From the NCBI GenBank assembly GCA_027886185.1, contig WOAB01000124.1, positions 2,294,001-2,358,000 on the forward strand: a stretch of DNA of 64,000 nucleotides, in the 5' to 3' direction. Numbering within the stretch: the first letter of the stretch is position 1; each line of letters begins with the position of its first letter. The notes beneath the pieces were generated by a model. That model was not told the origin of the DNA. It ran no database searches and worked only from the letters and a program-made list of their open reading frames with translations. The position numbers and the translations under genes were made by a program. Of the stretch, positions 1-11,315 are shown in pieces. This DNA is from Rheum nobile (lineage: Eukaryota > Streptophyta > Magnoliopsida > Caryophyllales > Polygonaceae).

Positions 1-1638
1 ACCTTTCGAGAATACACCTTGTTGAACCTAGAAGAGGGATTTGGCGGAAGCTGTGGTGGTGGTGGTGGTGGCTGTGTAGGCAATCGCAAAGATTCAGATT
101 CATATGTTGTTTCATCAGCTGTAGAGTTTTCTGATGTGCTAGGAGGGAGAGGTGAAGTAGGATCTTCAGTTGACAAAGAGGATGGAGTGATGGCTAGGGC
201 TGTAGGAAGGCTAAAGATGGCAGGTTCATCTGCTGAGACAAAGTTGTCACATTCTTGAGTAACACTTTCTGAATTTGGGTCAGGCAAAGGGCTGTAATAT
301 GAGGTGTTTTCATCGAATGAAGCATCAGCAATGACAAAGGTTTGTTTGGTAGCAGGACAATAGCACTTGTAACCCTTCTTAGTGTTGGAATAACCAATAA
401 AGATACACCTTTGAGCCTTAGGATCAAGTTTACCTCGACAAGGAATATGAATATGTACAAAAACAGTACACCCAAACACCCTAGGCTCTAACCCACTTTC
501 AATTTGGAGGTGAGGAAAGAAGGATTGAAGATAATGGATTGGAGTTTGATACTTGAGAGTTTTTGAGGGGGTTCGGTTAATTAGATGGGCAGCAGTGAGG
601 GCAGCTTCTCCCCAATAGAACTTTGGAACATTGGACTGAAACATAACAGCCCTAGTGATATTAAGAAGATGCCCATTTTTCCGTTCGGCTAGGCCATTTT
701 GTTGGGGAGTATACACACAGGAAGACTCATGAATAATACCCTTTTGAATGAAGAAGGAAGATAGAGTTTGGTTGAAGTAATCCTTGGCATTATCAGATCT
801 GAAACGTTGGATGGATATGCCAAACTGATTGAAAATCATTGCATAAAAGGCAGGGATAATGTTGCTTGCTTCAGATTTGTGTTTGAGCAAAAACAACCAA
901 GTGACTCTAGTGCAATCATCAATTAGGGTAAGAAACCAGATACATCCATTTATGTTTTTGGTAGGTGCAGGACCCCAAGTATCACTATGGATGAGTTCAA
1001 AAGGCAAGAGACATCTTTTATTACGATCAGGAAATGAGACACGTTTATGTTTGGCTCTTTCACAAGTAGGACAAACGAGACTCTGAATCTAAACCAACAA
1101 ACAAGTCAGGATACAAGTGCTTCATAAGGGAAAGGGATGGATGGCCAAGGCGATGATGTTGGAGCCAAAGTTGGGCAGTTTTGGTGTTACTGAGATAGGC
1201 TGAAGCAGTAGGAGGGTTCTCCAAGACGTAGAGGTCCCCACTTTCTCTACCACGTCCAATCGTCGTCCCCGAGCCCTGCTCCTGTATTACACAACCAGAA
1301 GGAGAGAAAATCACTTCACAATTAAGATCATGAACCAGTCTTTTTACTGAAATAAGATTGGAGGAAAGGGCTGGTACAAACAACACATTATTCAAAGGTA
1401 ATGTGGGAAATGTAGTAATATTTCCACTTCCAGGAATAGGAACTGAGGTCCCATTGGCAGTGATAAGAGATTTCTGACTTTTAAAGGATTGATAAGAGTT
1501 GAGAAGAGAGCGATCATTTGTCATATGATTAGTTGCACCGCTGTCCATAATCCATTCCTGACCATTAGAGTGATTTTTCATACCTGTAAGAGCCAGAGAC
1601 TTGGAGGACGAACCAGATGGGCTTTCAAGAGATTGCAA
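1..1638 (-). pseudogene. copia-1 pol (protease, integrase), partial, one frameshift
   Basis: From 1638 to about 1085 the frame encodes an aspartic protease with a DSGATNHM active site near 1545 and a GAG-pre-integrase zinc-binding segment (HHRLGHPS near 1150). The frame then shifts, and a second frame is open with no stop from about 1085 to the window edge. That part holds the integrase core with all three catalytic acids: IHSDTWGP (first Asp), RSDNAKDY (second Asp) and AERKNGHL (Glu). A proline-rich linker follows near position 50. In-frame TAG at 1645-1647 separates it from gag, which uses the same frame. Reverse transcriptase and RNase H should lie beyond the left edge. A one-base indel plus the TAG make it inactive as written. 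Confidence 0.88.
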
Positions 1639-1644
1639 GACACC

Positions 1645-2598
1645 CTAAAGGTGTTGAATTTCAGCAGCAACTTCAGCTGGAGAAGATAAAGGCTTTACTG
1701 AAGCAATGTTTGCTTTGGGCTGAGCTGGCTGTAAGGAAGGCTGCTGTTGAGAGGTGGTGAAATTGTTCTTTCCAGAATCACGGTTGGGAGGCCTGCCAAC
1801 AAGCTCCCAGCATCTCTCCTTTGTGTGCCTGTGCTTCTTATAGTGGGTGCAAAAAAGGTCATTGATGTCCCTCCTTCCAGCTTTTGAAAAGAGGGCCATA
1901 TTTTCAGCTGAAGCAGTAGGAGGTTGAAGCATGATGCCTCTCCTGGTTTCTTCCATTCGAATAGTGGCGATATTCTCTTCAAGAGATGGGAGAGGTTTGG
2001 TCCCTAAAACTTGGATCCGAACTTGGTCAAATTCAGGATTCAAGCCAGCAAGAAATATATAGGAACGATTCCTATCAACAGATTTACGAAGCAACTCTTG
2101 CTCATCGGGATCTTTCAGAATAAGGGTTTGAGATAAATCAATCTCTTGCCAGAGGTTCTGCAGAACAGTGGCATACTCAGAAACAGACATCGAACCTTGC
2201 TTTGTTGAGTAGACCTTCACAGATAGTTCAAAGAGAGCTGCTTCATCTTGAGTTTTACCATAAGAACGTTTCAGATAACTCCAAATATCCTTCACAGTTG
2301 GAAGGAATATACAGTTGGTTCCAATGTTGGACTCCATGGACGCCCACAACCATGACTTGATGATTGAGTCTTCACGAGTCCACAGCTTGAAGGTGGGATC
2401 TGCTGCGCTGGGAGGATCCTTGGTGAGGTGCTCATCCTTGTCACTTCCTGTAAGAGAAGCCTTCACAACCTCAGCCCAGATCCCAAAGTTCTTCCCATTA
2501 AGCCTATATGCAGGCTGAATAGGAGGAAGAGTTGAACGATGAAAGGTGGTGCTGTCATTGCCCACGCCATCAAAAACTTGTCCTTCTGGGTTTGCCAT
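1645..2598 (-). CDS. copia-1 gag polyprotein
   Basis: Capsid/nucleocapsid protein of the copia-1 element. I start it at MANPEGQ (ATG at 2596-2598), because the upstream in-frame extension to 2778 is hydrophobic and unlike gag; this gives about 317 aa. The N-terminal part has the copia gag pattern (LNGKNFGIWAEVVKASL, then a UBN2-like helical region with SYLKRSYGKT and LFELSVKVYS). The nucleocapsid knuckle near 1850 is degenerate: C-x2-Y-x4-H-x4-C, with the second Cys replaced by Tyr (TGT to TAT). The ORF ends at TAG 1645-1647 and pol continues in the same frame. That TAG could be a decay mutation or a gag/pol suppression stop; I cannot tell which. Confidence 0.85.
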   Translation of the reverse strand: MANPEGQVFDGVGNDSTTFHRSTLPPIQPAYRLNGKNFGIWAEVVKASLTGSDKDEHLTKDPPSAADPTFKLWTREDSIIKSWLWASMESNIGTNCIFLPTVKDIWSYLKRSYGKTQDEAALFELSVKVYSTKQGSMSVSEYATVLQNLWQEIDLSQTLILKDPDEQELLRKSVDRNRSYIFLAGLNPEFDQVRIQVLGTKPLPSLEENIATIRMEETRRGIMLQPPTASAENMALFSKAGRRDINDLFCTHYKKHRHTKERCWELVGRPPNRDSGKNNFTTSQQQPSLQPAQPKANIASVKPLSSPAEVAAEIQHL

Positions 2599-2766
2599 TA
2601 GGAGAGAAGGAAGAACAAATAAGATTGGGAGTTTTAGGGTTGATTTGAAAGATGAAGAACACAAAGAGAATAAGAACAAAGTGCTGGCGACAAAGGTGGC
2701 GGCCAGAACTGCAAGAACTGGCGGCAAAGGTGGCGGCCAGGGATGAGCGATCAATCTCTCAGAACA

Positions 2767-2777
2767 GCTCTGATACA
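2767..2777 (-). promoter_or_regulatory. Primer-binding site of copia-1
   Basis: On the minus strand the bases just inside the 5' LTR read TGTATCAGAGC, one mismatch from the usual TGGTATCAGAGC complementary to the 3' end of initiator tRNA-Met. Its position directly after the LTR 3' end fixes the element's orientation. Confidence 0.75.
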
Positions 2778-2778
2778 A

Positions 2779-3016
2779 TGAGAGAGATATAAACTGAAAT
2801 GCTTAGATAATATTATTCATGAGAGGTCTGGAATATATATTACACAAAAGAGAGCAGAACTCTGCATCTAGACATGAACCTAGGGACTCACAGAGCACAA
2901 TAAATAGCAGACACAACAGCTACAACAGCTGTCACAATAATAAATTATCTAGGGATTAATCAACCGCTGTAATAAGATTAAATTATCTAATTAATTACTG
3001 CAATTTTGTCTAACAA
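2779..3016 (-). repeat. 5' LTR of copia-1
   Basis: 238 bp, beginning TGTTAGACAA and ending TATCTCTCTCA on the minus strand (TG...CA termini), immediately upstream of the primer-binding site. The next outer bases are ATTTA, the likely right-hand TSD copy, but the partner is off-window. Boundaries come from the TG/CA termini and the PBS, not from a second LTR. Confidence 0.8.
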
Positions 3017-3167
3017 TTTAATATAAAATAATATATTAAATTAGGAATTCAAATAAACCCCTTAGGTTTTAAGCTAAACATCTAAAACATAATAATATAA
3101 TAGATATGATTTTGAACAAAAACTTATATTATGAATACAGATTTGCACGAGAGAATTTGCTTATCAC

Positions 3168-3309
3168 TTCCAGATTCTTCGATTCCCTTTGGACTTGTTG
3201 AAATTTAAACATTCTCCTCCAGAACTTTCTCCCAACTTCTTCCCCAAAACCCAAATATCCAGAGCTTTCATGATCGAATCCCACGCCTACCCACTCCCTC
3301 CTATAAAAA
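3168..3309 (+). promoter_or_regulatory. Heat-shock promoter elements and TATA box of the sHSP gene
   Basis: Two heat-shock-element-like clusters precede the gene. TTCCAGATTCTTC (3168-3180) matches nTTCnnGAAnnTTCn with one mismatch, and GAACTTTC (3222-3229) is a perfect GAAnnTTC pair. TATAAAAA lies at 3302-3309, 43 bp before the ATG. This is the expected arrangement for an HSF-driven small HSP gene. The whole promoter available between the upstream LTR and the ATG is 335 bp. Confidence 0.65.
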
Positions 3310-3351
3310 TGCTCGATTCCTGAACACAACAAGTTAACTGAATTAGTTAAA

Positions 3352-3813
3352 ATGTATTCTCTCATGCCTAATTCCCTATTCTTCTCCAGCGAGGATGACG
3401 TGGCGCCCATGAGCTGGAAGGAGATCCCACATTGCCACGTGTACGAGTTCGACCTCCCCGGCCTGTCAAAGGACGACGTCAAGCTCGAGTTTCACGAGAG
3501 CACCAGGCTCCTCCACGTCTCCGGCACACAAGCCGACGACTTCTACGACGACCACAAGGGGGCTGACGTCAGGTGGCACCTCCTGGAGAGGCCACGGAGA
3601 TACTCCCGGAAGGTGGTGCTGCCGGAGAACGCGAAGGGCGAAGGCATATCGGCGGCCATGCACGACGGCGTGCTGGTGGTGACGGTGCTCAAGGACGAAG
3701 ACGCCGCCAAGAGGAAGAAGGGAGGAAGGAAAGCGGTTGAGATAAGTGGGAACTCCGATGAGGAGAAGGGGACCCACAAAGGGCTTGGGAGGTTTGTTTG
3801 TTGCAGAGCATGA
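3352..3813 (+). CDS. Small heat shock protein (alpha-crystallin domain)
   Basis: 153-aa single-exon ATP-independent chaperone, expected to form oligomers that hold unfolding proteins during heat stress. The alpha-crystallin domain spans about residues 22-130: strands around HVYEFDLPGLSKDDVKLEF, the RWHLLERP segment, the conserved core RKVVLPENAK...ISAAMHDGVLVVTV, and a VEI tail motif (about 130-132) matching the I/V-x-I/V oligomer-contact motif. No signal peptide and no peroxisomal SKL end; the tail ends FVCCRA, so a cytosolic location is likely. The WHLLERP stretch resembles the peroxisomal 15.7-kDa subclass, but I cannot fix the class. The ATG follows a TATA box at a normal distance and is the first in frame. 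Coding GC is much higher than in flanking DNA, as is common for sHSPs. The gene looks intact although retrotransposons lie on both sides. Confidence 0.93.
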   Translation: MYSLMPNSLFFSSEDDVAPMSWKEIPHCHVYEFDLPGLSKDDVKLEFHESTRLLHVSGTQADDFYDDHKGADVRWHLLERPRRYSRKVVLPENAKGEGISAAMHDGVLVVTVLKDEDAAKRKKGGRKAVEISGNSDEEKGTHKGLGRFVCCRA

Positions 3814-3958
3814 TATGATACTCTGTTTTGGTTACGGTGTGCTTGTGTACGAATCTGTTACGACTTATTTCAAATCTTCTTTTTTGTTTCATTGTTCTTT
3901 CTTTCCCTTTTTTGGGCTGTGCCTGTAACTTGTGAAGTATCTGATTGCTTTTGATGTT
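3814..3958 (+). other. sHSP 3' flank
   Basis: 145 bp of T-rich sequence from the sHSP stop to the copia-2 insertion, presumably 3' UTR. No clear AATAAA signal is seen. The copia-2 insertion may have separated the gene from its original distal 3' flank, which would now continue at 11316. Confidence 0.5.
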
Positions 3959-3963
3959 GGATT

Positions 3964-4651
3964 CGAAGTAATTGTGTCCTTTAATTAAATGTGCAATTAC
4001 TGATTATGAAGTGAAACTATTTATGAAGATATTTAATTCGGTGATTTTAGGTAGTCATAGTGTTTTGCTAGAAGCCAATTATGATTTATAGACTATATGT
4101 TATAGAGTATGTCATAAAGTCTATTGCTATTGTTACCGGGTCCTACGAGATCACACCCTTAGAGTTTGGACTGGATCAGTTTAATGGGGGACATATTATA
4201 TAAGGTATATGATATAAAATTATATATGATATAACTTGGGAGATAAGGTTTGTTAATAATAAAGAGTTATTATTAATAATAAAAGATATACTTATTTAGA
4301 AAATAAGATATCTACACCTGATATTATAAAAGGAGGGCTTTTAGGAAAAGCCCAGAACCCTAATTCACTTAAGAAGTACGGCTGCCTCCTTCTCCCTCTC
4401 TCTCCCTTCGTTCGCCTTCGATCCTCGCTCTAGCAACCGAGTCCTAGGTGATCCAGATTCAAGCTCGGGTGGACCAAATAGAGGAGTCACACGTGAGGCT
4501 CTATTCTCTCCATTCCAGCAGATTGAAACACGCATCAAGAGGTATTTGATTCTTCCTATCTATGATCTACTTGGTTTATGCATGAGATCCTTGGTTAGAT
4601 GTTAGGAAATCGTTTTCTGAAATTCCGCTTTACGCATCTAAAATCCATTCA
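3964..4651 (+). repeat. 5' LTR of copia-2
   Basis: 688 bp, collinear with 10626-11310. It contains an AT-rich U3 with a TATATAAGG box near 4198 and a pyrimidine-rich run (CTCCTTCTCCCTCTCTCTCC) near 4385-4405. It ends ATCCATTCA directly before the primer-binding site. Confidence 0.93.
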
Positions 4652-4652
4652 G

Positions 4653-4661
4653 TGGTATCAG
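4653..4661 (+). promoter_or_regulatory. Primer-binding site of copia-2
   Basis: TGGTATCAG one base after the 5' LTR, complementary to the 3' end of initiator tRNA-Met; the match stops after nine bases (then TTGCC instead of AGC). Confidence 0.75.
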
Positions 4662-6553
4662 TTGCCTCTTGCATAAATTGATTAGATCAAGTTCAAAGTT
4701 ATAAATTTTGATGCATGTTCATAATTGTCTTGATTCAAATTAAGTGGTAAATTGATATATAGGTTAATTTGCATGATTAAAATTCTGATTTTAATTGATT
4801 GGATTAGTAAAGTTGAAGAACTTTATGAACATATATGCATGTAAAATTAATCTACCCATACTTGATTCATATAATTTAATTATGCAAGAGATATGTTTTT
4901 TTGACATGTTTTAAATCATTAGATGAAAATTTGATTTTCATAAGATGAATCAACTACCCAAAATTTTGATTTTTTGTTAAACTTTGATTTTTTATCTTTC
5001 GAATTATTTCGAACTGTTTCGAATTATATTAAATCATTTGGTTTATAACAATGTTTGACATGTTTCGAACTGTTTGACATGTTCGAAACTTTGATTTTTG
5101 TTAAACGATATCAAACTGTTCGGACTTAAATTGTTATATTGTTCGGCTTTAAAGAATTGTTCGGCTACGATCCTGCGGTGGCTGGTTCGGGTCGGACCCG
5201 GGTCGGTCCCGGGTCGGTCCGCAGGGACTGCGTGGTTCGGTGTGAGTGGGTTGGTCCGGGTTTGACTCGGGTGCGACTCGGTCCGGTTGGGTAGATTTGA
5301 CGTTTTAGTATAATTTCCTAAAAGATAAGATAAGATCTTATTTATTTAATTGGATAATATTTGATATTATTTAAATTATATAATTTCCTAAAAGTTGTTA
5401 GGACAGATTCCCACTAGATTTAGATAAGGATATTTGATATCTTATCTTGTTCATGCATATCTTATCCAATAATGTATTTTAATGATTAATAATGGTTAAT
5501 GCTATATATTGATTTTAATTTGAATTACGAATTTGATATTAAATTATTTATGTCATGAGATGATTTATTTAATTTAATATGGTTTTATTTAAATTAGTTA
5601 AATTGATTAATACTATTAATTAGATTAATATTCTTGATAATATTTGATATTATTATTGCATGTATTATAATATTATGATATTATTGTTTGCATGAGGTGA
5701 CTAGTATGGCCCACATTAGGTAAGATAAATACGGTCTGCGTACCGTTATGTTTTTCTTGTACACGATCTGCGTATCGTTATGTATTTTTGTAATTTAAAT
5801 TTCTGCAAGAGAGTTTATTTCAATAATATGTAAGACAAGAAGAAGAAGATCCTAAGAAGACCAAAGGATGTAGATCCATGGAGGATACTAAGGATGGTGA
5901 TCCAAGAGTAACAAGAGCCATGAAGATTAGATCTTTAATTTTGGCTTTAGGGGCCATACTAGGATCACATTTAATTACTGCATCACTTGAATGCTTTATT
6001 TCTCACTTTGCATGCTTGCTTGTTTGTTTATGCTATTTTGTTCACTAGTAAATAAACAACCATTGCATGCTTAAGTCCCTTAACAGAATATTGAGATCAT
6101 GCCTTTCCATATCATAACCATGAGGCCCTTGGGATTCGTTGGATAGTTTTCGCCCTAGCGAGGTGTCCTTCCTTGACCTTGGGATAGTGCGGGTATGTCT
6201 AATAGGGACATGCTGCCTTGGTATGGTTACACTCAACAAGAGACCAAAAGGCTCAGTTTTGGATCTTGAGGCATAAGGATGAGTCTTACATAAGATGTGA
6301 CCATCAACCAAGAGTTATAAGGTGTTATAATTAGTAAAGGAGTTTACTTACCTTGATTACATGAGACTTGGGGAAGTGCCCTAGTACGCTCGAGTTTCAT
6401 CTAAGATAGGATCTTGGAATCATTTTACTCACAAGGGACAATTTAATTGAGTAGAATGTGCAATAACTTATTGTTTATAGTTTGTCTAAATTTTAAGTTC
6501 TTGCATGTCAAGCATAATTTATCTGCATGTTTTTATTCCGTTTTGTAGTTACT
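4662..6553 (+). other. Long untranslated leader of copia-2
   Basis: About 1.9 kb without a credible ORF between the PBS and the gag ATG. It is AT-rich except for a sharply GC-rich patch at about 5160-5290 built of repeated GGGTCGGTCC/GGGTCGGACC words. The last 850 bp carry short repeats such as GGTCTGCGTACCGTTATG (about 5733) and a similar copy near 5765. A lone minus-strand ORF at 6045-6311 has no recognisable family and is not annotated. Confidence 0.6.
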
Positions 6554-9500
6554 ATGTCTTCTGAACACCTCAAATTCACTCTCCGCTCAATAGTTGAGAA
6601 AAACCGTTTGAACGACACAAATTTCCTTGATTGGGAAAGACATATGAGAATCAGTCTCAGGTCTGAGGGACAGGAGGATGTCCTTGAAACCCCCATCCCA
6701 GAGTTGACTGCCACCTCATCTGATGAGGAGAAGGCAAATCACAAAAACCTGAAAGAAAAGAAGAGGGGAACAGTCTCCACTTCAGGTATTTACGTTACTG
6801 AAATCCTATCAACCAAGTCTCATTCTTGGATATTAGATTCAGGATGTGGTTCTCACATTATTTCGAATGTGCAAGGACTAAGAAATAGGAGACGGTTGCA
6901 GAAGAGTGAGATAGATCTCCGTGTTGGAAATGGAGCAAGAGTTGTTGCACTTGTCATTGGAGATTATAGTCTTACCTCTACCTTCTGGCTTAGTTTTAGA
7001 ACTTTATAATTGTTATTTTGTTCCATCTATTACTAAGAATTTGATTTCAATTTCAGTTTTGAACCTTGAGGGTTATGAATTTGTCATTAAGGATTGTTTT
7101 TCCATTTATAAGAATGACACTTTCTATGCTCGAGCCCATGTGAGTAGTAGTGGACTATACATGTTGGACCTCAAATCTGAAATTTATAACGTTGATACAA
7201 AGAGGCAAAAGTCGAATATAATTGAAGCCAATCTATGGCATTGTCGCTTGGGTCACATTAGCATCAAACGCATGAAGAAACTCCAAACAGTTGGTAGCCT
7301 AAAGTCATTTGATTTAGAATCATTTGAAACATGTGAGTCATGTCTGATGGACAAGATGACAAGGTCACCTTTCACTGGTATGAGTGAGAGGACTACTGAG
7401 CTCTTAGCTCTCATACATACCGATGTATGTGGACCTATGAGCACATAAGCTAGGAGAGGCTATCGATACTTTATTACATTTACTGATGATTTTAGTAGAT
7501 ATGGGTATATCTACTTAATGAAGCATAAATCTGAGTCCTTTGAAAAGTTCAAAGAATTCCAGAATGAAGTTGAGACACAAACTGGCAAGAAGATAAAGGC
7601 ACTCCGATCAGATCGAGGGGGCGAATATCTGAGCCAAGAATTCGACCATCACTTGAAGAATTGTGGCATTGTGACACAACTGACTCCACCAGGCACGCCA
7701 CAATTGAATGGCGTATCTGAAAGGAGGAACAGGACATTGTTAGACATGGTCCGCTCAATGATGAGTTTTACTGATCTTCCTACATCCTTTTGGGGATATG
7801 CCCTCACCACTGCTGCGTTCACACTAAACAAGACTCCGTCACGATCAGTTGACAAGACACCACATGAGATATGGTATGGAAAGGTCCCTAGCTTGTCATT
7901 TCTGAAGGTCTGGGGATGCGAAGCTTATGTAAAGCGTTTACTATCTGACAAGCTAGCACCAAAATTAGACAAATGCTTCGTTATAGGTTATCCCAAGGAA
8001 ACAAGGGGATATTATTTCTACAATCCCGCTGAGAACAAAGTATTTGTTGCTCGAGATAGTGTCTTTTTGGAAAAAGGACTTCTTTTCCAAGAAGCCAAGT
8101 GGGAGAAATGTTCAGCTTGATGAGATTCAAGCTGAGCAACAAACCCAACAAAGTGAGGACATAGACGATGTCACTGAGGAACTTGACTTTGGGGGCGTAC
8201 CTTCTCAAAGGGAAACTGCCCAGATCCAAGATGCAATTCCTCAAGTTGATGAAGCACCTGAGGTCCCGCATACAGATGTGGTCAACCCAGCAGCTGAAAT
8301 CTCTCCTATTGTTGGACCACATTGGAGATCAGATAGGCTAAGGCAGCTGCCTAGGCGTTATGAGGATTACGTCTTGATTGCTAGCATTGACGTTCTACTT
8401 TTAGAGAACGGTGAGCCTGCGACCTATAAGCAAGTGATGGCGGACCCCGACTCCGAAAAATGGCTGGAAGCCATGAAATCCGAAATGGACTCCATGTCTG
8501 GAAATCAAGTATGGGACTTGATAGATTTGCCTGATAGGGTAAAACCCATTGGATGCAAATGGGTCTTTAAGATCAAGACAAACAAGGATGGAAACGTTTC
8601 TGTCTATAAGGCAAGACTAGTTGCCAAAGGATTTAGACAGGTTCATGGTACTGACTATGATGAAACGTTTGCACCGGTCGTTATGATCAGGTCCATTAGG
8701 ATACTCCTAGCGATTGCCGCTTATCATGATTATGAGATTTGTCAAATGGATGTCAAGACCGTTTTTCTAAATGGGTATTTAGAAGAGGATGTATACATGA
8801 TGCAACCAGAAGGTTTTGAGGATCTAGAAAACCCTAGGAGAATATGCAAGCTTAAGAAGTCCATTTATGGACTTAAGCAAGCATCCAGGAGTTGGAATCT
8901 TCGTTTTGATGAAGTGGTCAAAAAATTTGACTTCATCAGATGCGAAGAAGAGCCCTGTGTCTACAAGAAGTTTAGTGGGAGCAAAGTGGCCTTCCTAGTT
9001 CTATATGTGGATGCCATATTACTCTTTGGGAATGACATTCCTATGCTGGTGACAGTTAAGGAGTGACTTAAGAAGTATTTCTCAATAAAAGACTTGGGAG
9101 AGACTGAGTACGTACTAGGCATTAAGATCTATAGAGATAGATCTAAGAGACATTGGTCTAAGTCAGGGAACTTATGTAGATAAGGTCCTTGATAGATTCA
9201 ATATGATGAACTCTAAGAAAAGATTCCTGCCTATGCAGCATGGCTTATATCTCAGCAAGAGCCAGTGTTCTAAGACACCTGGTGAGGCTGAAAGGATGAG
9301 CAGGATTCCCTATGCCTCAGCCATAGGATCCATCATGTATGCAATGACTTGTACTCGCCCAGATGTTGCATATGCTTTGAGCATGTGTAGAAGGTACCAA
9401 TCAAACCCGGGTGATGCACATTGGTGTGCAGCCAAGAACATCCTAGAGTACTTACGAAGGACTAAGGATGATCTCTTGATATTTGGAGGTGATGACGAGC

Positions 9501-9735
9501 TGGTCGTCAATGGCTATATTGATGCAAGTTTTCAGACATACGTAAATGATTTTGAATCTCAATCTGGATATGTCCCCATTCTGAATGAAGGAGCCGTCAG
9601 TTAGAAGAGTTCCAAATCCAGACATGTTCTACGGAAGTACCACATGATCAGACACTATGTTGATAGTGGAGATGTGAGGATGTGCAAAGTGCACACAGAC
9701 GACAACATTGCAGATCCTTTTGACCAAGCCCATGT
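6554..9735 (+). pseudogene. copia-2 gag-pol, broken
   Basis: Starts MSSEHLKF at 6554 with about 60 residues of gag, then jumps directly to the protease DSGCGSHI (about 6837), so most of gag including its zinc knuckle is missing. A frameshift near 6965 leads to the GAG-pre-integrase (HCRLGHIS) and, after a TAA at 7446-7448, the integrase core (RSDRGGEY...SERRNRTL). A frameshift near 8075 leads to RT (WVFKIKTNKDG, QMDVKTVFLNGY, GLKQASRSW), whose catalytic YVDD is changed to YVDA near 9006. Further damage: TGA at 9064-9066, a frameshift near 9150, and TAG at 9602-9604. After KSSK the RNase H part with the TEAEY/CDN residues is deleted, resuming at KYHMIRHYV. It cannot encode an active polyprotein. 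Confidence 0.9.
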
Positions 9736-10625
9736 CTAGGCCCAAGCATGACAGTCACACTCGGGCCAAAGGACTCAAGCACATTATAGAGTTCTTTTGA
9801 GACATTGTTTGTTTTATGATAAACCTTGTTTATTATTATCACAGACATTTATGCTTGACTTATATATATGAGTTTCATATTATTATTTAATCATTGCTTG
9901 GGATTAGATAAAGTATCCAAACAATTTAATAGTTATCAAATGGGCTCATCAAAACTGTTTTGGTGAATGAAACCCCATTAAGTGAACTGAAATTATAAAA
10001 TTGTTAGAAGTCCATGGTCTAAGTTGTTAACTTGGATACAAATGACTTGATCAAAAGACCATATGTGAGATTGATTGATAACACCGGGTTTCATGTGTTA
10101 TAGGGACATGGAGATGTCTAATCGATTACATAGATGTGTATACTGATACACATCGGACAAACCGATCTTAGGACTTCTCGGGACTTTACTGCGGAGTTCT
10201 AGGATTATTCATGATTAGTGAGTTCCTTAGACATGAGTATGATATAGTTATCATTTGACTGCTGGTATGTCTTTGACGCTGTCAAACGCTGATCGTAATA
10301 GGCAGTTATAAAGGCAGTGATTGGGATTGCCAAAAGTTGAGTGGGAGCTGTAGTCTTACAAGATTGAATATGTCCTCCTATTCCGTGTATACCATGATAC
10401 ATTTGGAAATGATTGGTGTCTCGGCCACTTGAAGAGTGAGAACTGTGAAAACGCATGGCCATGCTCAGATGGATTATTAGTAATCATCTGTACTGACAGT
10501 TTGATCTCAAGAGTTCAAGAAACGTATTTGGCGGTAAAGATGAGTTTCATCAAATAGTCAAATAAGACATTAAGTGACAAAGGAATTTTAACATTGCACA
10601 CTTGTTTTAAGGACAAGTGGGAGAT
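9736..10625 (+). other. copia-2 3' untranslated region and polypurine tract
   Basis: About 0.9 kb non-coding tail between pol remnants and the 3' LTR. It ends with a polypurine stretch (GGACAAGTGGGAGA, 10611-10624) that would prime plus-strand synthesis. No other feature is recognised. Confidence 0.65.
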
Positions 10626-11310
10626 TGAAGGAATTGTGTCCTTTAATCAAAGGTATTACTGATTATGAAGTGGGACCATTTATGGAGATATTTAATCCGG
10701 TGATTTTAGGTAGTCATAGTGCTTTGCTAGAAGCCAACTATGATTTATAGACTATATGTTATAGAGTATGTCATAAAGTCTATTGCTATTGTTACCGGGT
10801 CCTACGAGGTCACACCCTTAGAGTTTGGACTGGATCAGTTTAATGGGGGACATATTATATAAGGTATATGATATAAAGTTATATATGATATAACTTGGGA
10901 GATAAGGTTTGTTAATAATAAAGAGTTATTATTAATAATAAAAGATATACTTATTTAGGAAATAAGATATCTACACATGATATTATAAAAGGAGGGCTTT
11001 TAGGAAAAGCCCAGAACCCTAATTCACTTAAGAAGTACGGCTACCTCCTTCTCCCTCTCTCTCCCTTTGTTCGCCTTCGATCCTCGCTCTAGCAACCGAG
11101 TCCTAGGTGATCAATATTCAAGCTCGGGTGGACCAAATAGAGGAGTCACACGTGAGGCTCTATTCTCTCCATTCCAGCAGATTGAAACACGCATCAAGAG
11201 GTATTTGATTCTTCCTATCTATGATCTACTTGATTTATGCATGAGATCTTTGGTTAGATGTTAGGAAATCGTTTTCTGAAATTCCGCTTTACGCATCTAT
11301 AATCCCTTCA
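10626..11310 (+). repeat. 3' LTR of copia-2
   Basis: 685 bp, starts TGAAGGAATTGTG and ends AATCCCTTCA. It is followed directly by the TSD copy GGATT. It differs from the 5' LTR by roughly 22-25 changes by eye. Confidence 0.93.
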
Positions 11311-11315
11311 GGATT

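Larger units (their letters stand above)
1..3016 (-). mobile_element. Ty1/copia retrotransposon (copia-1), 5' portion
   Basis: Minus-strand LTR retrotransposon read from right to left: 5' LTR (2779-3016), primer-binding site, gag, protease, GAG-pre-integrase and integrase. It leaves the window at position 1 before reverse transcriptase, so its 3' LTR and left TSD are not visible. The protease-integrase-(RT) order marks it as Ty1/copia. It is fairly well preserved: I see one in-frame TAG between gag and pol and one frameshift near 1085. The right end lies about 285 bp upstream of the TATA box of the heat-shock gene, so the element sits in or next to that promoter, pointing away from it. Confidence 0.93.
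3964..11310 (+). mobile_element. Ty1/copia retrotransposon (copia-2), complete but decayed
   Basis: 7.35 kb element with LTRs at 3964-4651 and 10626-11310, flanked by a perfect 5-bp TSD GGATT (3959-3963 and 11311-11315). LTR termini are TGAAGG...CCTTCA, a perfect 6-bp inverted repeat in the 3' copy; the 5' copy has T to C at its first base. Hand comparison gives roughly 3% difference between LTRs. Coding order is gag-protease-integrase-RT-RNase H (copia). Most of gag and part of RNase H are deleted and several stops and frameshifts are present, so it is non-autonomous. It landed about 145 bp downstream of the sHSP stop codon. Confidence 0.95.
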
